DNA of 43,828 nt from Candidatus Hodarchaeota archaeon (GTDB taxonomy: Archaea; Asgardarchaeota; Heimdallarchaeia; Hodarchaeales; Hodarchaeaceae): positions 1 through 43,828 of the forward strand of contig JAEOTC010000194.1 of the NCBI GenBank assembly GCA_016840035.1, written 5' to 3'. The notes below the pieces were generated by a model that was given only the letters and a program-made list of their open reading frames with translations, was not told the origin of the DNA and ran no database searches. Of the stretch, positions 15,456-23,330 are shown in pieces. Made by a program: the position numbers and the translations under genes. Within the stretch, counting starts at the first letter, position 1, and each line of letters begins with the position of its first letter.

Positions 15456-16601
15456 CTAATCCGCTATTGCATTAGAAAAACATGTTGTAGCTAAAAAATC
15501 AAACAAAATGTCTTCAGCTAGTTCCAACTCGTTGATACTGACTCTTTCGTTTGATACATGTATTTTATTCGGATTTCCAGGACCAAATATAATGAATGGA
15601 AGATTTTTAGGTGCATTAGAGACTAATACCGCCCCGTCTGTAGCATAATTTAACCCAGAAAATGGTTGATTCCCTGAAATCTGGACGAACCTTTTTACAT
15701 AGAAATTGTTCTTATCCGACTCAATAGATGGTAGACTCTGTCGAATTTTTACTTCAAAATCAGCAGGACTTTCATTTCCAAATTCTTTCACGAGATGAAC
15801 TAGTGTCTTGCTGAATTCATGTGATTGATATGGAGGGACAAGACGAAAATCACACTGAACCTCTGCTCTCTCTGGTACAACATTAGCTAAATTTCCTCCT
15901 TGAATAACTCCAATGTTTAAGGTACTCTTTCCAAGAATCTCATCGTGATGATTTGTAATAGAAGAATGAAGAACAGGAAAGAGTTTTACTAACTCTTCAA
16001 TTGCATTAATCCCTTTTTCAGGAGTGGATCCATGGGCAGCCTGACCTGATGCAATTATTGAAACCCAAAGCACACCTTTCTCTGATATACCAATCTTTAA
16101 AGCTGTAGGCTCGGGAATGATAAGAAATTCTGTTTGATTTAATAGGTTTAGTTCAAGAGATGCTTTTGCTCCTCCTAAACCGACTTCTTCATCACTGGTT
16201 CCGAGAAAAGTAATGCTATACTTCATTTCGGAAATGTTAAATTTATCTTTGATTCTTTTAAGAGCGCTAAGAGCAATTGATACGCCTGCCTTCATATCAG
16301 CTGCTCCTCTTCCATAAATGTATCCTTTTTCTTCCTCTCCACCGAAGGGGTCTGTGTTCCAATTTTTTAAATCACCAACTGGAACTGTATCAAGATGTCC
16401 ACAGATTAGTACTGTTTTATCCGACTTTCCAATGGTTAATTGAATATTACCCCTCTCTTCTTCATACCAGTGGATCTGTGAAGAGATTCCCTCCTTTTTT
16501 GCCCATTTATCAATCCAGTAAATAATCTTTTTAGTATTTCCCGGAGGATTTTCCGTTTTAATTTGAATTAGCTGTTTTAGTATAGGAGTACTATCGTTCA
16601 T
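15456..16601 (-). CDS. M20-family metallopeptidase (ArgE/DapE/CPG2-like)
   Basis: The zinc ligands of the M20 family are all recognisable: H69 and D71 in CGHLDTVP, bridging D102 in GAADMKAG, the catalytic E138-E139 pair in TSDEEVG, E164 in PEPT, and a C-terminal His in NKIHVSNE. The small dimerisation domain follows (about 178-290, with GQAAHGSTP). These enzymes are aminoacylases, dipeptidases or deacylases; the precise substrate cannot be read from sequence. ATG 16601 is preferred because it lies one base after the TGA of the upstream zinc-ribbon gene, implying translational coupling; an ATG at 16619 would overlap that gene. Confidence 0.9.
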   Translation of the reverse strand: MNDSTPILKQLIQIKTENPPGNTKKIIYWIDKWAKKEGISSQIHWYEEERGNIQLTIGKSDKTVLICGHLDTVPVGDLKNWNTDPFGGEEEKGYIYGRGAADMKAGVSIALSALKRIKDKFNISEMKYSITFLGTSDEEVGLGGAKASLELNLLNQTEFLIIPEPTALKIGISEKGVLWVSIIASGQAAHGSTPEKGINAIEELVKLFPVLHSSITNHHDEILGKSTLNIGVIQGGNLANVVPERAEVQCDFRLVPPYQSHEFSKTLVHLVKEFGNESPADFEVKIRQSLPSIESDKNNFYVKRFVQISGNQPFSGLNYATDGAVLVSNAPKNLPFIIFGPGNPNKIHVSNERVSINELELAEDILFDFLATTCFSNAIAD

Positions 16602-16602
16602 T

Positions 16603-16890
16603 TCAGAAATTATCCACATTGACTAATTCGTTGTCTGAAATCTCTGATTTTTCGTTGAGTATTGTTTCATAATCTTCAATAGGAACTTCAGCAAAAATTG
16701 GGCCTTTATATTGGCAGTTTGAACAGGAATAAGTTGAAGGTACGATAAACGTAAGGAAGGTAGGTTCTATCGCTAGGGAACTTTCCAAGCATATTGGACA
16801 GACTCGAATAACGTCTTTAGAGTTGCTTTTCCTTCGCATCAACTTTCTAATCTCCCCAAAATTCCTAAAAAACTGTCTCATTGCAATCAT
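16603..16890 (-). CDS. small zinc-ribbon protein
   Basis: The 95-residue protein has two cysteine pairs, CPIC and CSNC, spaced as in an archaeal zinc ribbon. A basic N-terminal stretch (FRNFGEIRKLMRRKSNSK) precedes it and an acidic tail follows. Similar short proteins are widespread in archaea without a defined function. The gene is directly upstream of, and abuts, the M20 peptidase gene, so the two are translationally coupled. Whether it serves the peptidase or is an independent protein is unclear. Confidence 0.75.
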   Translation of the reverse strand: MIAMRQFFRNFGEIRKLMRRKSNSKDVIRVCPICLESSLAIEPTFLTFIVPSTYSCSNCQYKGPIFAEVPIEDYETILNEKSEISDNELVNVDNF

Positions 16891-17073
16891 GTACTAATTT
16901 TATTAACATCATTTAGAGTTTTCTGAAACGTTTACCAGCTTCGATTGTATTTATCCTCATCATAAGGTGATAAAACTAAGCTTTTCTTAGGAAGAGTGAA
17001 AACCTTTTTTTACCTCTCTATCACTGAAGATTTGTAATATGCCAGCTTCAGTATGCTCCGGATATGAACCGAT

Positions 17074-17610
17074 GTGTCGTTAAATTTTAACTTTCTCGCT
17101 AAGATATTACTTCTTGGGGAATTTCGTGTTGGAAAATCTTCTATGGTGCTTCGGTACGTGGAAGACCGGTTTCCAGGCGATTATATGGCAACCATTGGTG
17201 CAAACTTTTTGGTTAAATCCGTGAATTTATCTTTGAACGGAGAACCAGTTAGAGTTGGATTACAAATTTGGGATTTAGGTGGTCATACTAGATCTACCCA
17301 AGTAGGACGTGTCTTTTTCCAAGGAGTGTCTGGTGCTTTACTTGTATATGATTTGACCCGTCCTGATACATTGGATAAAATTCCACTATGGCAAGACCAA
17401 CTCAAAAAATACTCCCCAACTGCAAAATTATATCTAGTCGGAAATAAGAATGATCTAATCGATGAACGACAAATTTCCACCTCTGAGGGACAAAAAGCAC
17501 AGGGAACATTCAAAGTTGAGCATTTTTTTGAGACATCAGCGAAAACTGGTGATCATATTCAGGAAACTTTTGAACACATGGCAGTATCTCTTATTGAGTT
17601 AAACCAGTAG
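17074..17610 (+). CDS. Ras-like small GTPase with Gln-to-His in switch II
   Basis: The 178-residue protein carries GEFRVGKS (15-22), switch-I Thr40 in ATIGANF, WDLGGH (66-71), NKND (124-127) and TSAK (154-157). The usual catalytic Gln after the DxxG motif (Gln61 in Ras) is His71 here, and the preceding Ala is Gly. In Ras such a change lowers intrinsic hydrolysis, though some natural GTPases use His there. No C-terminal cysteine or lipidation signal is present. The start is GTG, preceded by GGATATGA. It is the second GTPase in the window and a clear paralogue of the one at 12200-12751. Confidence 0.92.
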   Translation: MSLNFNFLAKILLLGEFRVGKSSMVLRYVEDRFPGDYMATIGANFLVKSVNLSLNGEPVRVGLQIWDLGGHTRSTQVGRVFFQGVSGALLVYDLTRPDTLDKIPLWQDQLKKYSPTAKLYLVGNKNDLIDERQISTSEGQKAQGTFKVEHFFETSAKTGDHIQETFEHMAVSLIELNQ

Positions 17611-17661
17611 ACTGTAATCTTGCTGTAGCAAATACTAGAATATTGTAGATATGCCTACTAC

Positions 17662-18030
17662 TTATCCTGCCATCAATTCTTCAAAACTATTAATATTTTT
17701 GAGTTTTTCTTTAAATAACAACACATCATTGGTGGATACTTCGTCATTTACCTCTAAAAACTCTAAAATATCAAAAAAAAGATTTTTGGCGTTTGGAAAA
17801 TTGGTTGGAGCATCAGGTAATGAAGAGAAAGCAAATGTTAATTTATCTGCTAGGGAGGCATCAGGAACACGAAGAGCATTCCGTACTGTTTGGACGTAGA
17901 TTTCATCATCACTTATTTTGGAAGCAATTTCAATTCGTTTTTGAGCTACTTGAGAGGCTTGATGGGATAATTGTGGAGGGGAAAATATCCTACGGAAAAA
18001 GCGTACAAATCGGTTCATTATATCCGACAC
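17662..18030 (-). CDS. hypothetical small helical protein
   Basis: I do not recognise this 122-residue protein. It begins with a basic, aromatic-rich stretch (NRFVRFFRRIFSPP), which could be an amphipathic membrane-binding helix. The rest is helical and moderately acidic. GTG 18030 or ATG 18018 could be the start. It lies between a small GTPase and a divergent V4R-domain gene. The reading frame is intact, but coding status is only moderately supported. Confidence 0.5.
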   Translation of the reverse strand: MSDIMNRFVRFFRRIFSPPQLSHQASQVAQKRIEIASKISDDEIYVQTVRNALRVPDASLADKLTFAFSSLPDAPTNFPNAKNLFFDILEFLEVNDEVSTNDVLLFKEKLKNINSFEELMAG

Positions 18031-18194
18031 TCATCCAGAATTGAAAAACTAATATATGAGTCCTTCTAATCCAATCCTTTTTAAGGCCTTTTTGCTTCTT
18101 GTTGTTTATATAATTCGTGTAATTGATAAATCTTGTTATTTGAAGAGGAAAATTCTTCTATTGATTGTCAATGTTTTAGAAGAAGGTCAACATC

Positions 18195-19247
18195 TTGACA
18201 GAGAAACAGACAACTGGTTATTCAGAAGGGATTGTCGGAGTACGGGTGAAAAGATTCTTAGGCTTATCCGTAATGAACATGGCTAAGGAACTTTTAGAGA
18301 AAATTGAAAAATCTGAGAGAGAAAAGGCATTAGAGGCAATAATTCTTCCATTAGTGAGAGAAACTTTTTCTTTATCCGCAGGAGACAATCCAACGGCACA
18401 AGCCAAGTTATTTCTTGCTTCTTTAGGTTTTTCTCCATGTGAGATAGAATGGAAAGAGGATACACGAATTGGAACAATTCTTCTTGGGAAAGGAAGAATC
18501 TGGAGATCAGCCTCTGAAAAGGAAGAAAAATTAGTGAGGAGTCTTTTACTAATCGTTGTGAAAGGTTTAGGTTTTGCTTTCATGGGAACAAGTGTAAAAG
18601 CATCGTTTATAACTTCTGAAACCTTATCGCCTCGCTTCACATACGAAATTCAATTTCGTGCTACAGAAGATGTATTTGCGGAAGTAATAGGTACGGAGGA
18701 AGAAATTCCAGGTGTTTCACTATCTATTAGCGTTTTATTGGAGCCAATTTTAGGTACTGGTATTCGTACTCAAGATGCTGCTAGATTTCTAATTGAAGCA
18801 ACTAAGATCGTAGTTAGTGAGAATTTACCTTCTTTATTGGAACGTAAAGATATTATTGATAAACCGCTGAAAATACTAGAGCTTTTCTATATCAATATCG
18901 ATGATTCTGAAAAACTCAGTAGGTTAGCACACCAGATTGGAGAAATAATGATTAGAAATATTCGTTTAGAATTCCCAAATTTAAAGAACCATCAGTTATT
19001 GAAAGGTATTGGACTACTACCAATTGAGGAAATTGATGAACTACTATTCTACGGGTCTGTCGAAATTTGTGGAACAGGGGAGAGGGGATCAAATTTGCCT
19101 TTCTGTAAATTCTTGGGTCAAATGTGGAGTGGTTATGCTTCTGAAGTTCTTGGAAAACGTTTTCAAATGGATGAAGATCCACTCTGTGCAGGAGGGACAG
19201 GTACAAAGTGCATCTTTACCTTATCTGAAGTTTCAGAGTCTATTTGA
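18195..19247 (+). CDS. V4R-domain protein
   Basis: The last 120 or so residues match the V4R (4-vinyl reductase) domain: a helical segment, the glycine-rich FCKFLGQMWSGYASEVLGKRF stretch, and the characteristic cysteines C304, C331 and C339 (C...E.PLC..GG...KC.F). V4R domains bind small ligands or metals and share their fold with the TRAPP subunit Bet3. The N-terminal 200 residues are helical then beta-rich and may hold a second, degenerate copy, but I cannot be sure. The start may be TTG 18195 (AAGGT upstream) or ATG 18273. It is divergent from the small gene at 17662-18030 and near a Ras-like GTPase. Confidence 0.75.
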   Translation: MTEKQTTGYSEGIVGVRVKRFLGLSVMNMAKELLEKIEKSEREKALEAIILPLVRETFSLSAGDNPTAQAKLFLASLGFSPCEIEWKEDTRIGTILLGKGRIWRSASEKEEKLVRSLLLIVVKGLGFAFMGTSVKASFITSETLSPRFTYEIQFRATEDVFAEVIGTEEEIPGVSLSISVLLEPILGTGIRTQDAARFLIEATKIVVSENLPSLLERKDIIDKPLKILELFYINIDDSEKLSRLAHQIGEIMIRNIRLEFPNLKNHQLLKGIGLLPIEEIDELLFYGSVEICGTGERGSNLPFCKFLGQMWSGYASEVLGKRFQMDEDPLCAGGTGTKCIFTLSEVSESI

Positions 19248-19416
19248 GGAAAAGGATCATTGAGCGAATCATAAAGCGATTTGTTATAGCTCGTTTCTAT
19301 AGCTTTAAAAAGGCAGGAATGATAATATTTAGAAAATCTTATCAAAAGTCAATCTTCGTTGTTTAAATTCCTAATAATAGATGTAAATTAGGTATTCCTT
19401 GGAATGAGTGATTCTC

Positions 19417-19752
19417 ATGGTAAATTTTTGTGAAAAATGTGGCTCTTTACTTCAACCAACAAGAAATGAGGATGGTTCCATCTCTCTTTTTTGCAAAGTG
19501 TGTAAAGAGGAATCCAAAGAACAATTCAAGAGTAAATCATATCAGATCAAGTCAAAAATTGATCATACAGAAAAAGATCGACTCACGGTTATTGAAGATG
19601 AGTTTGATGTCCGACCTATTTCTCGGGTGATTTGTCCAAAATGTGATCACACTGAAGCTCGTTATTGGGAAGCAGAAGATAGACGAAAAGAGGAGTGGGA
19701 AACAACCACATATTATCAATGTGTCAAGTGTAATTGGGTTTGGTCCGAATAG
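19417..19752 (+). CDS. TFS/RPB9-like transcription factor S protein
   Basis: This 111-residue protein has the two zinc ribbons of archaeal TFS and RNA polymerase subunit RPB9/TFIIS: C5/C8 with C26/C29, and C73/C76 with C102/C105. In TFS the acidic hairpin tip reads DE and stimulates RNA cleavage by the stalled polymerase; here the aligned residues are E92-E93 in RRKEEWETTTYYQC. The conserved pattern E..T..YYQC.KC and C-terminal W are retained. The ATG at 19417 is chosen because GAGTGA lies a few bases before it; an upstream in-frame GTG at 19408 also exists. It is likely a TFS paralogue that works at the RNA polymerase. Confidence 0.88.
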   Translation: MVNFCEKCGSLLQPTRNEDGSISLFCKVCKEESKEQFKSKSYQIKSKIDHTEKDRLTVIEDEFDVRPISRVICPKCDHTEARYWEAEDRRKEEWETTTYYQCVKCNWVWSE

Positions 19753-19771
19753 ATCAAATGAACTAGAGCGA

Positions 19772-20281
19772 TTATTCAGAAATCGTAAATTCCCATCCAC
19801 AATGAAAATCTCTTTCTAGTTCATCTGGTGGACAAGCAATAACTTCTGTTTTAATACGTGGATCAATTGTGGATGCAAAACCAGAATACTCTACTATTCC
19901 TACTTCTTTACAGGGAAAATGAGGCAAATTTTTCCACTCTCTAGCAGATTGTACCCTGCACGTCATCATTTTAAATATTAGTTTTGAGGGAGAGACTTTT
20001 TCGATTTCCTGTGTATTGATTGTGGCATATAAACGCAAAGAAAGTGCTTTTTCTAGTCCCTCTAATCCAGATCCATGTGGAATATCGAATTCTTTCATTA
20101 TCCGCTTAGCTTCCACAACAGTGAATTTTCTCCACCCTTCTTTGTCAATCTGAATAGCTTCCTCCAATCCATGCCTATTTTCTGAAGCTAGAAACCAGCA
20201 TCCATCATGCGCTAACCAATTTTTTGCATACATTCTGATAATTTTGATTAATTCCTCTTTAGACAATGTTGTAAGATCCAA
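19772..20281 (-). CDS. DUF6125-type conserved protein
   Basis: The sequence matches, from memory, a conserved family found in archaea and bacteria (DUF6125), recognisable by the ending FKMMTCRVQSAREWK, FPCKEVGIVEYSGFA and CGWEF. No catalytic function is established to my knowledge. It has several Cys residues (C132-like MMTC, FPC, ACPPD, HCGW) that could form a metal or thiol site. The start is TTG 20281 with GAGGT upstream. It is the last gene of a three-gene minus-strand operon, 10 bp after the cytidylate-kinase-like gene. Confidence 0.7.
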   Translation of the reverse strand: MDLTTLSKEELIKIIRMYAKNWLAHDGCWFLASENRHGLEEAIQIDKEGWRKFTVVEAKRIMKEFDIPHGSGLEGLEKALSLRLYATINTQEIEKVSPSKLIFKMMTCRVQSAREWKNLPHFPCKEVGIVEYSGFASTIDPRIKTEVIACPPDELERDFHCGWEFTISE

Positions 20282-20291
20282 AATTCAGACC

Positions 20292-20990
20292 TCATTCATT
20301 TTTAATCGGATATTTTTCTGATAGTAACTCTATGATTTTTAATTCTAAATCTTCTATTGAAAAGCCCTCGTTCCTCAGTGTTAAATCAAAATATTTCTTA
20401 TCTCGAAAAGAAATCTTATAGATTCTTTCAAGACGCTCACCATCCGTCTGATCACGTGACTGGATCCTTTTTATTAATTCATCCTTGTTCATTCGATATT
20501 CAGACCTTGTAGGATCACTAGAAATTCTCTCTGCAATTACTTGTGCAGCTACTTCCAGCCATATTGTCGTACCATGAGCTCCAATGGTAAATGGTGCCAT
20601 TCTTCCAACAAATATACCACCCTCTAAAATAGCAGTTTTCAACTGGTGTTTTTCTATCTCCAAGTCAACTTTTTCCGCGAATTCATCATCTTGTGTGTTT
20701 TTAATATGAGCCATGAATTCATCCATGTTCTTTTCATCCCACCCCGATTCAACGGCAATCTTCCTAACAAACTCGCCAGCATGAATTAAATCGAGAGAGA
20801 GATTATGGTTATTTTCAAAATACTGTTGTACAATGATTGCTACAGTGTCTTTTCCAGTTCCTGAAAATCCCCCAATAGCAATAATTGGATTAGTATTCTT
20901 CTCAATATCAATTGAAAACTGAGTTAGGAGTATTTTTTCAAACTCCTTCAGTCGTGGGATGAACGTGCCCATGATTTGAGCATCGTCCAT
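20292..20990 (-). CDS. cytidylate-kinase-like P-loop NMP kinase
   Basis: The 232-residue protein has a Walker A motif, GGFSGTGKDT (40-49), and a LID-like region with RSEYRMNKDELIKRIQSRDQTDGER. The closing strand, KKYFDLTLRNEGFSIEDL, parallels the YDLVINTD...S.EE ending of archaeal CMP kinases. It most likely phosphorylates CMP, dCMP or a related small substrate with ATP. An N-terminal extension of about 35 residues precedes the P-loop, longer than in the standard archaeal enzyme. The gene begins with an ATG that overlaps the stop of the enoyl-CoA hydratase (TAATG), so the two are cotranscribed. Substrate is unproven. Confidence 0.75.
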   Translation of the reverse strand: MDDAQIMGTFIPRLKEFEKILLTQFSIDIEKNTNPIIAIGGFSGTGKDTVAIIVQQYFENNHNLSLDLIHAGEFVRKIAVESGWDEKNMDEFMAHIKNTQDDEFAEKVDLEIEKHQLKTAILEGGIFVGRMAPFTIGAHGTTIWLEVAAQVIAERISSDPTRSEYRMNKDELIKRIQSRDQTDGERLERIYKISFRDKKYFDLTLRNEGFSIEDLELKIIELLSEKYPIKNE

Positions 20991-21766
20991 TAACTAAAAT
21001 TTGGCTTACGCTTATTCAGAAAGGCATCTACCCCTTCTTTGACATCTTCGTGTGAAAAACATAAAGCAAACAATTCAGCTTCCATTCTAATTGCATCCAG
21101 AAGGGAAATCTCTGGTCCTCTATTAATTGCTTCTTTAGCCATATTTAATGCAAATGAGGGCCCTTTAGCAAGGCGTGAGGCTATCTTTAAGGTTTCTTCT
21201 TCCAGCTCTTCGGGAGAAGCGACCCAATTTATCAATCCATATGATTTTGCTGATTCAGCATCAACATTGTTTCCAAAAAATATCATTTCTTTTGCCCTAC
21301 CAGCCCCTACTAAACGGGTTAGGCGTTGAGTCCCTCCTGCACCTGGAATTAACCCTAATTTAATTTCTGGTTGTCCAACTATTGCTTTTTCACTCGCAAT
21401 CCGTAAATCACAAGCCATAGCTAATTCAAGTCCTCCTCCAAGGCAGAATCCATTAATTGAAGCAATAACTGGAATAGTTAGGTCTTCAAGTTTGTTTAGA
21501 GTATCTTGGAGCTTTAAGATAATCGTTCTTATAGAAGCCGGAGATTTTCCTTCAAACATTGTAATATCGGCCCCTGCAATGAAAGACTTATTACCAACTC
21601 CCGTTATTACCACGACTTTTATATCTTCAGACTTAGAAATACTTTCAATACAATCATACAATTCATCAATGGTTTTTTCGTTTAAAGCATTTAGAGATTT
21701 CTCACGATTGATTTTTATGGTAGTTATCCGATTCTCTGTCGTAACAATTATGTTAGAATAGCTCAT
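20990..21766 (-). CDS. enoyl-CoA hydratase (crotonase family)
   Basis: This 258-residue protein is a standard crotonase. The oxyanion-hole segments are FIAGADITMFEG and GFCLGGGLELAMACDLRIAS. The two catalytic glutamates are E114 and E134 (the latter in VGQPEIKLGLIPGAGGTQRL). It would hydrate a trans-2-enoyl-CoA such as crotonyl-CoA. It is the first gene of an operon with a cytidylate-kinase-like gene and a DUF6125 gene. The intergenic region shared with the divergent helical-repeat gene holds a TATA-like element for each direction. Confidence 0.92.
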   Translation of the reverse strand: MSYSNIIVTTENRITTIKINREKSLNALNEKTIDELYDCIESISKSEDIKVVVITGVGNKSFIAGADITMFEGKSPASIRTIILKLQDTLNKLEDLTIPVIASINGFCLGGGLELAMACDLRIASEKAIVGQPEIKLGLIPGAGGTQRLTRLVGAGRAKEMIFFGNNVDAESAKSYGLINWVASPEELEEETLKIASRLAKGPSFALNMAKEAINRGPEISLLDAIRMEAELFALCFSHEDVKEGVDAFLNKRKPNFS

Positions 21767-21787
21767 ATTTCATTAACACCCTACTAA

Positions 21788-21795
21788 AATTATAT
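21788..21795 (-). promoter_or_regulatory. putative TATA box for the enoyl-CoA hydratase operon
   Basis: On the minus strand the sequence reads CATATAAT, about 24 bp before the ATG at 21766. This suggests a nearly leaderless transcript. Weak evidence by itself, but it is paired with a divergent element at 21843. Confidence 0.4.
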
Positions 21796-21842
21796 GAGAG
21801 CCTCTTGTTAAGGAATTCAAAAACTTAGTTCCATCACAATAA

Positions 21843-21852
21843 ATTATATAAG
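21843..21852 (+). promoter_or_regulatory. putative TATA box for helical-repeat gene
   Basis: ATTATATAAG is a good match to an archaeal TATA element, 50 bp before the GTG start at 21901 and about 40 bp before the Shine-Dalgarno GAGG at 21889-21894. Confidence 0.45.
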
Positions 21853-21900
21853 GAATCATTTAGCATTTTTAAGCCGTTTAGAATTATATGAGGATTTAGA

Positions 21901-23328
21901 GTGAAAGATTTTGATCCTTTTGCAGAATTTTTATTGGAACGCTTAAAATCTGCTTCAGTGACCGAACAAGAAGCTTTAGCAATCGCTCTTGGGTTTGAAC
22001 CCAATATTAACGCGAAAATCCGCTTTAAATTTCTCGAAAGAGCTATTAAAAGCCAAAACGTTAGTGTTAGACGATCAGGAATAATTGGATTGGCTTTTTC
22101 ATCCATTTTAAAGAAGGGAAAAAAACCAAAGCATCAGCAGAAAATATTAAAGAAGCATTTCAAGGATCCGCTTTCTTCTATTAGAACAACATCAGCAATA
22201 GGGCAAGGTATTAATGCGTATTTCACACAAAATAGTAAGATTAAAAGGAAGGTCAATAAAGAAATAAAGAAAAAGATAAAAAAACAATCTGAACCAGTAA
22301 AACAAGGTTTAACTGTTAGTATGGGACTTCTCGGAGAGAAGCAAAAGGATACTAAGAAAGATTTCAAGTATTTAATGGATCATTGTTCTGTGTTTAGACT
22401 TGAAAATCCTACTCTTTTCTTTATAGGTTTTGCTTTGAATGCGATGAAAGCAGGAGAGTCAGAACTTGCAGCTGAATTCATTCTTGAATCACTCATCCCT
22501 CCTTTAACCAGTAAGGAAAGTCGTCGGATTGCGATTATTTGCTATGCATTCCTTCTCCCCCTTATCGCTGATCCTATTGTTCGCTTAGAAAAGCTTCAAG
22601 GGCTAATTCACCGTAAGGTTGAATTTCAATCAAAGTTTGGAAGCGATTTGGCAATTATATTTACATTTTTTTCATTGTACAAAGATGAACAATTGAAAAA
22701 ACAATTCTTACTACTATTAGAACAAATTAAAGATAGTGATCCAGATTATGTGCAGATTCATCAGATTTTATCAAAAAATAAGGACATAATTGAGATTTTA
22801 TTGGAACTAATTCAAAGCAATACGATGGATATAAAGGCTACAGGAATAAATGCAAGTTTTTTCTTGGAAACATCCAGAGAAGAGATAAATTTTGAACCAT
22901 TCATTGAAGAAGGATTCACTCAACGTGATTCAGGATACTTCGGGAGATTTCTAATCCTATTAAGATCCTTTTCTTTCTGTCTACTTGAAAAAAAATACTC
23001 CTATGCAATATACTTCGAGCCATTTATTCATTCCAGTGATCAACAGGTAAAACGGATTGCAAGTCTTGCTTTTTCATCTCTTTATCAGATGAATCCAGAG
23101 AATGAGGGAAACCTCGATCTTATAGAACGATTAAGAACAGAACAAGATGAAAATGTAAGATGGGGATTAATGATTGGTGCATCTTTATCCCAACTGATTG
23201 GGAAATCGGCGTTAGATGACGAACTAATATTGGGAGCATTGTTGCTATGTTTAGGATTTACTGAAGCAGGTATGTCATTAATACTGTCCCAAGTGATGGT
23301 TCCAATCTTTTATCAGGATAGAGAATAA
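21901..23328 (+). CDS. HEAT-like helical-repeat protein
   Basis: The 475-residue protein is all alpha-helical with recurrent segments such as VRRSGIIGLAFSSI, IRTTSAIGQGINAYF, PVKQGLTVSMGLLG, QVKRIASLAFSSLY and NVRWGLMIGASLSQLIG. These look like HEAT repeats, and the Ala/Gly pattern also resembles the proteasome/cyclosome (PC) repeats of Rpn1 and Rpn2. No catalytic motif is seen. There are no membrane spans, though hydrophobic helices are frequent. The start is GTG with GAGG upstream. It ends two bases before the convergent acyl-CoA synthetase gene. Function as a scaffold or adaptor is an inference. Confidence 0.72.
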   Translation: MKDFDPFAEFLLERLKSASVTEQEALAIALGFEPNINAKIRFKFLERAIKSQNVSVRRSGIIGLAFSSILKKGKKPKHQQKILKKHFKDPLSSIRTTSAIGQGINAYFTQNSKIKRKVNKEIKKKIKKQSEPVKQGLTVSMGLLGEKQKDTKKDFKYLMDHCSVFRLENPTLFFIGFALNAMKAGESELAAEFILESLIPPLTSKESRRIAIICYAFLLPLIADPIVRLEKLQGLIHRKVEFQSKFGSDLAIIFTFFSLYKDEQLKKQFLLLLEQIKDSDPDYVQIHQILSKNKDIIEILLELIQSNTMDIKATGINASFFLETSREEINFEPFIEEGFTQRDSGYFGRFLILLRSFSFCLLEKKYSYAIYFEPFIHSSDQQVKRIASLAFSSLYQMNPENEGNLDLIERLRTEQDENVRWGLMIGASLSQLIGKSALDDELILGALLLCLGFTEAGMSLILSQVMVPIFYQDRE

Positions 23329-23330
23329 AG

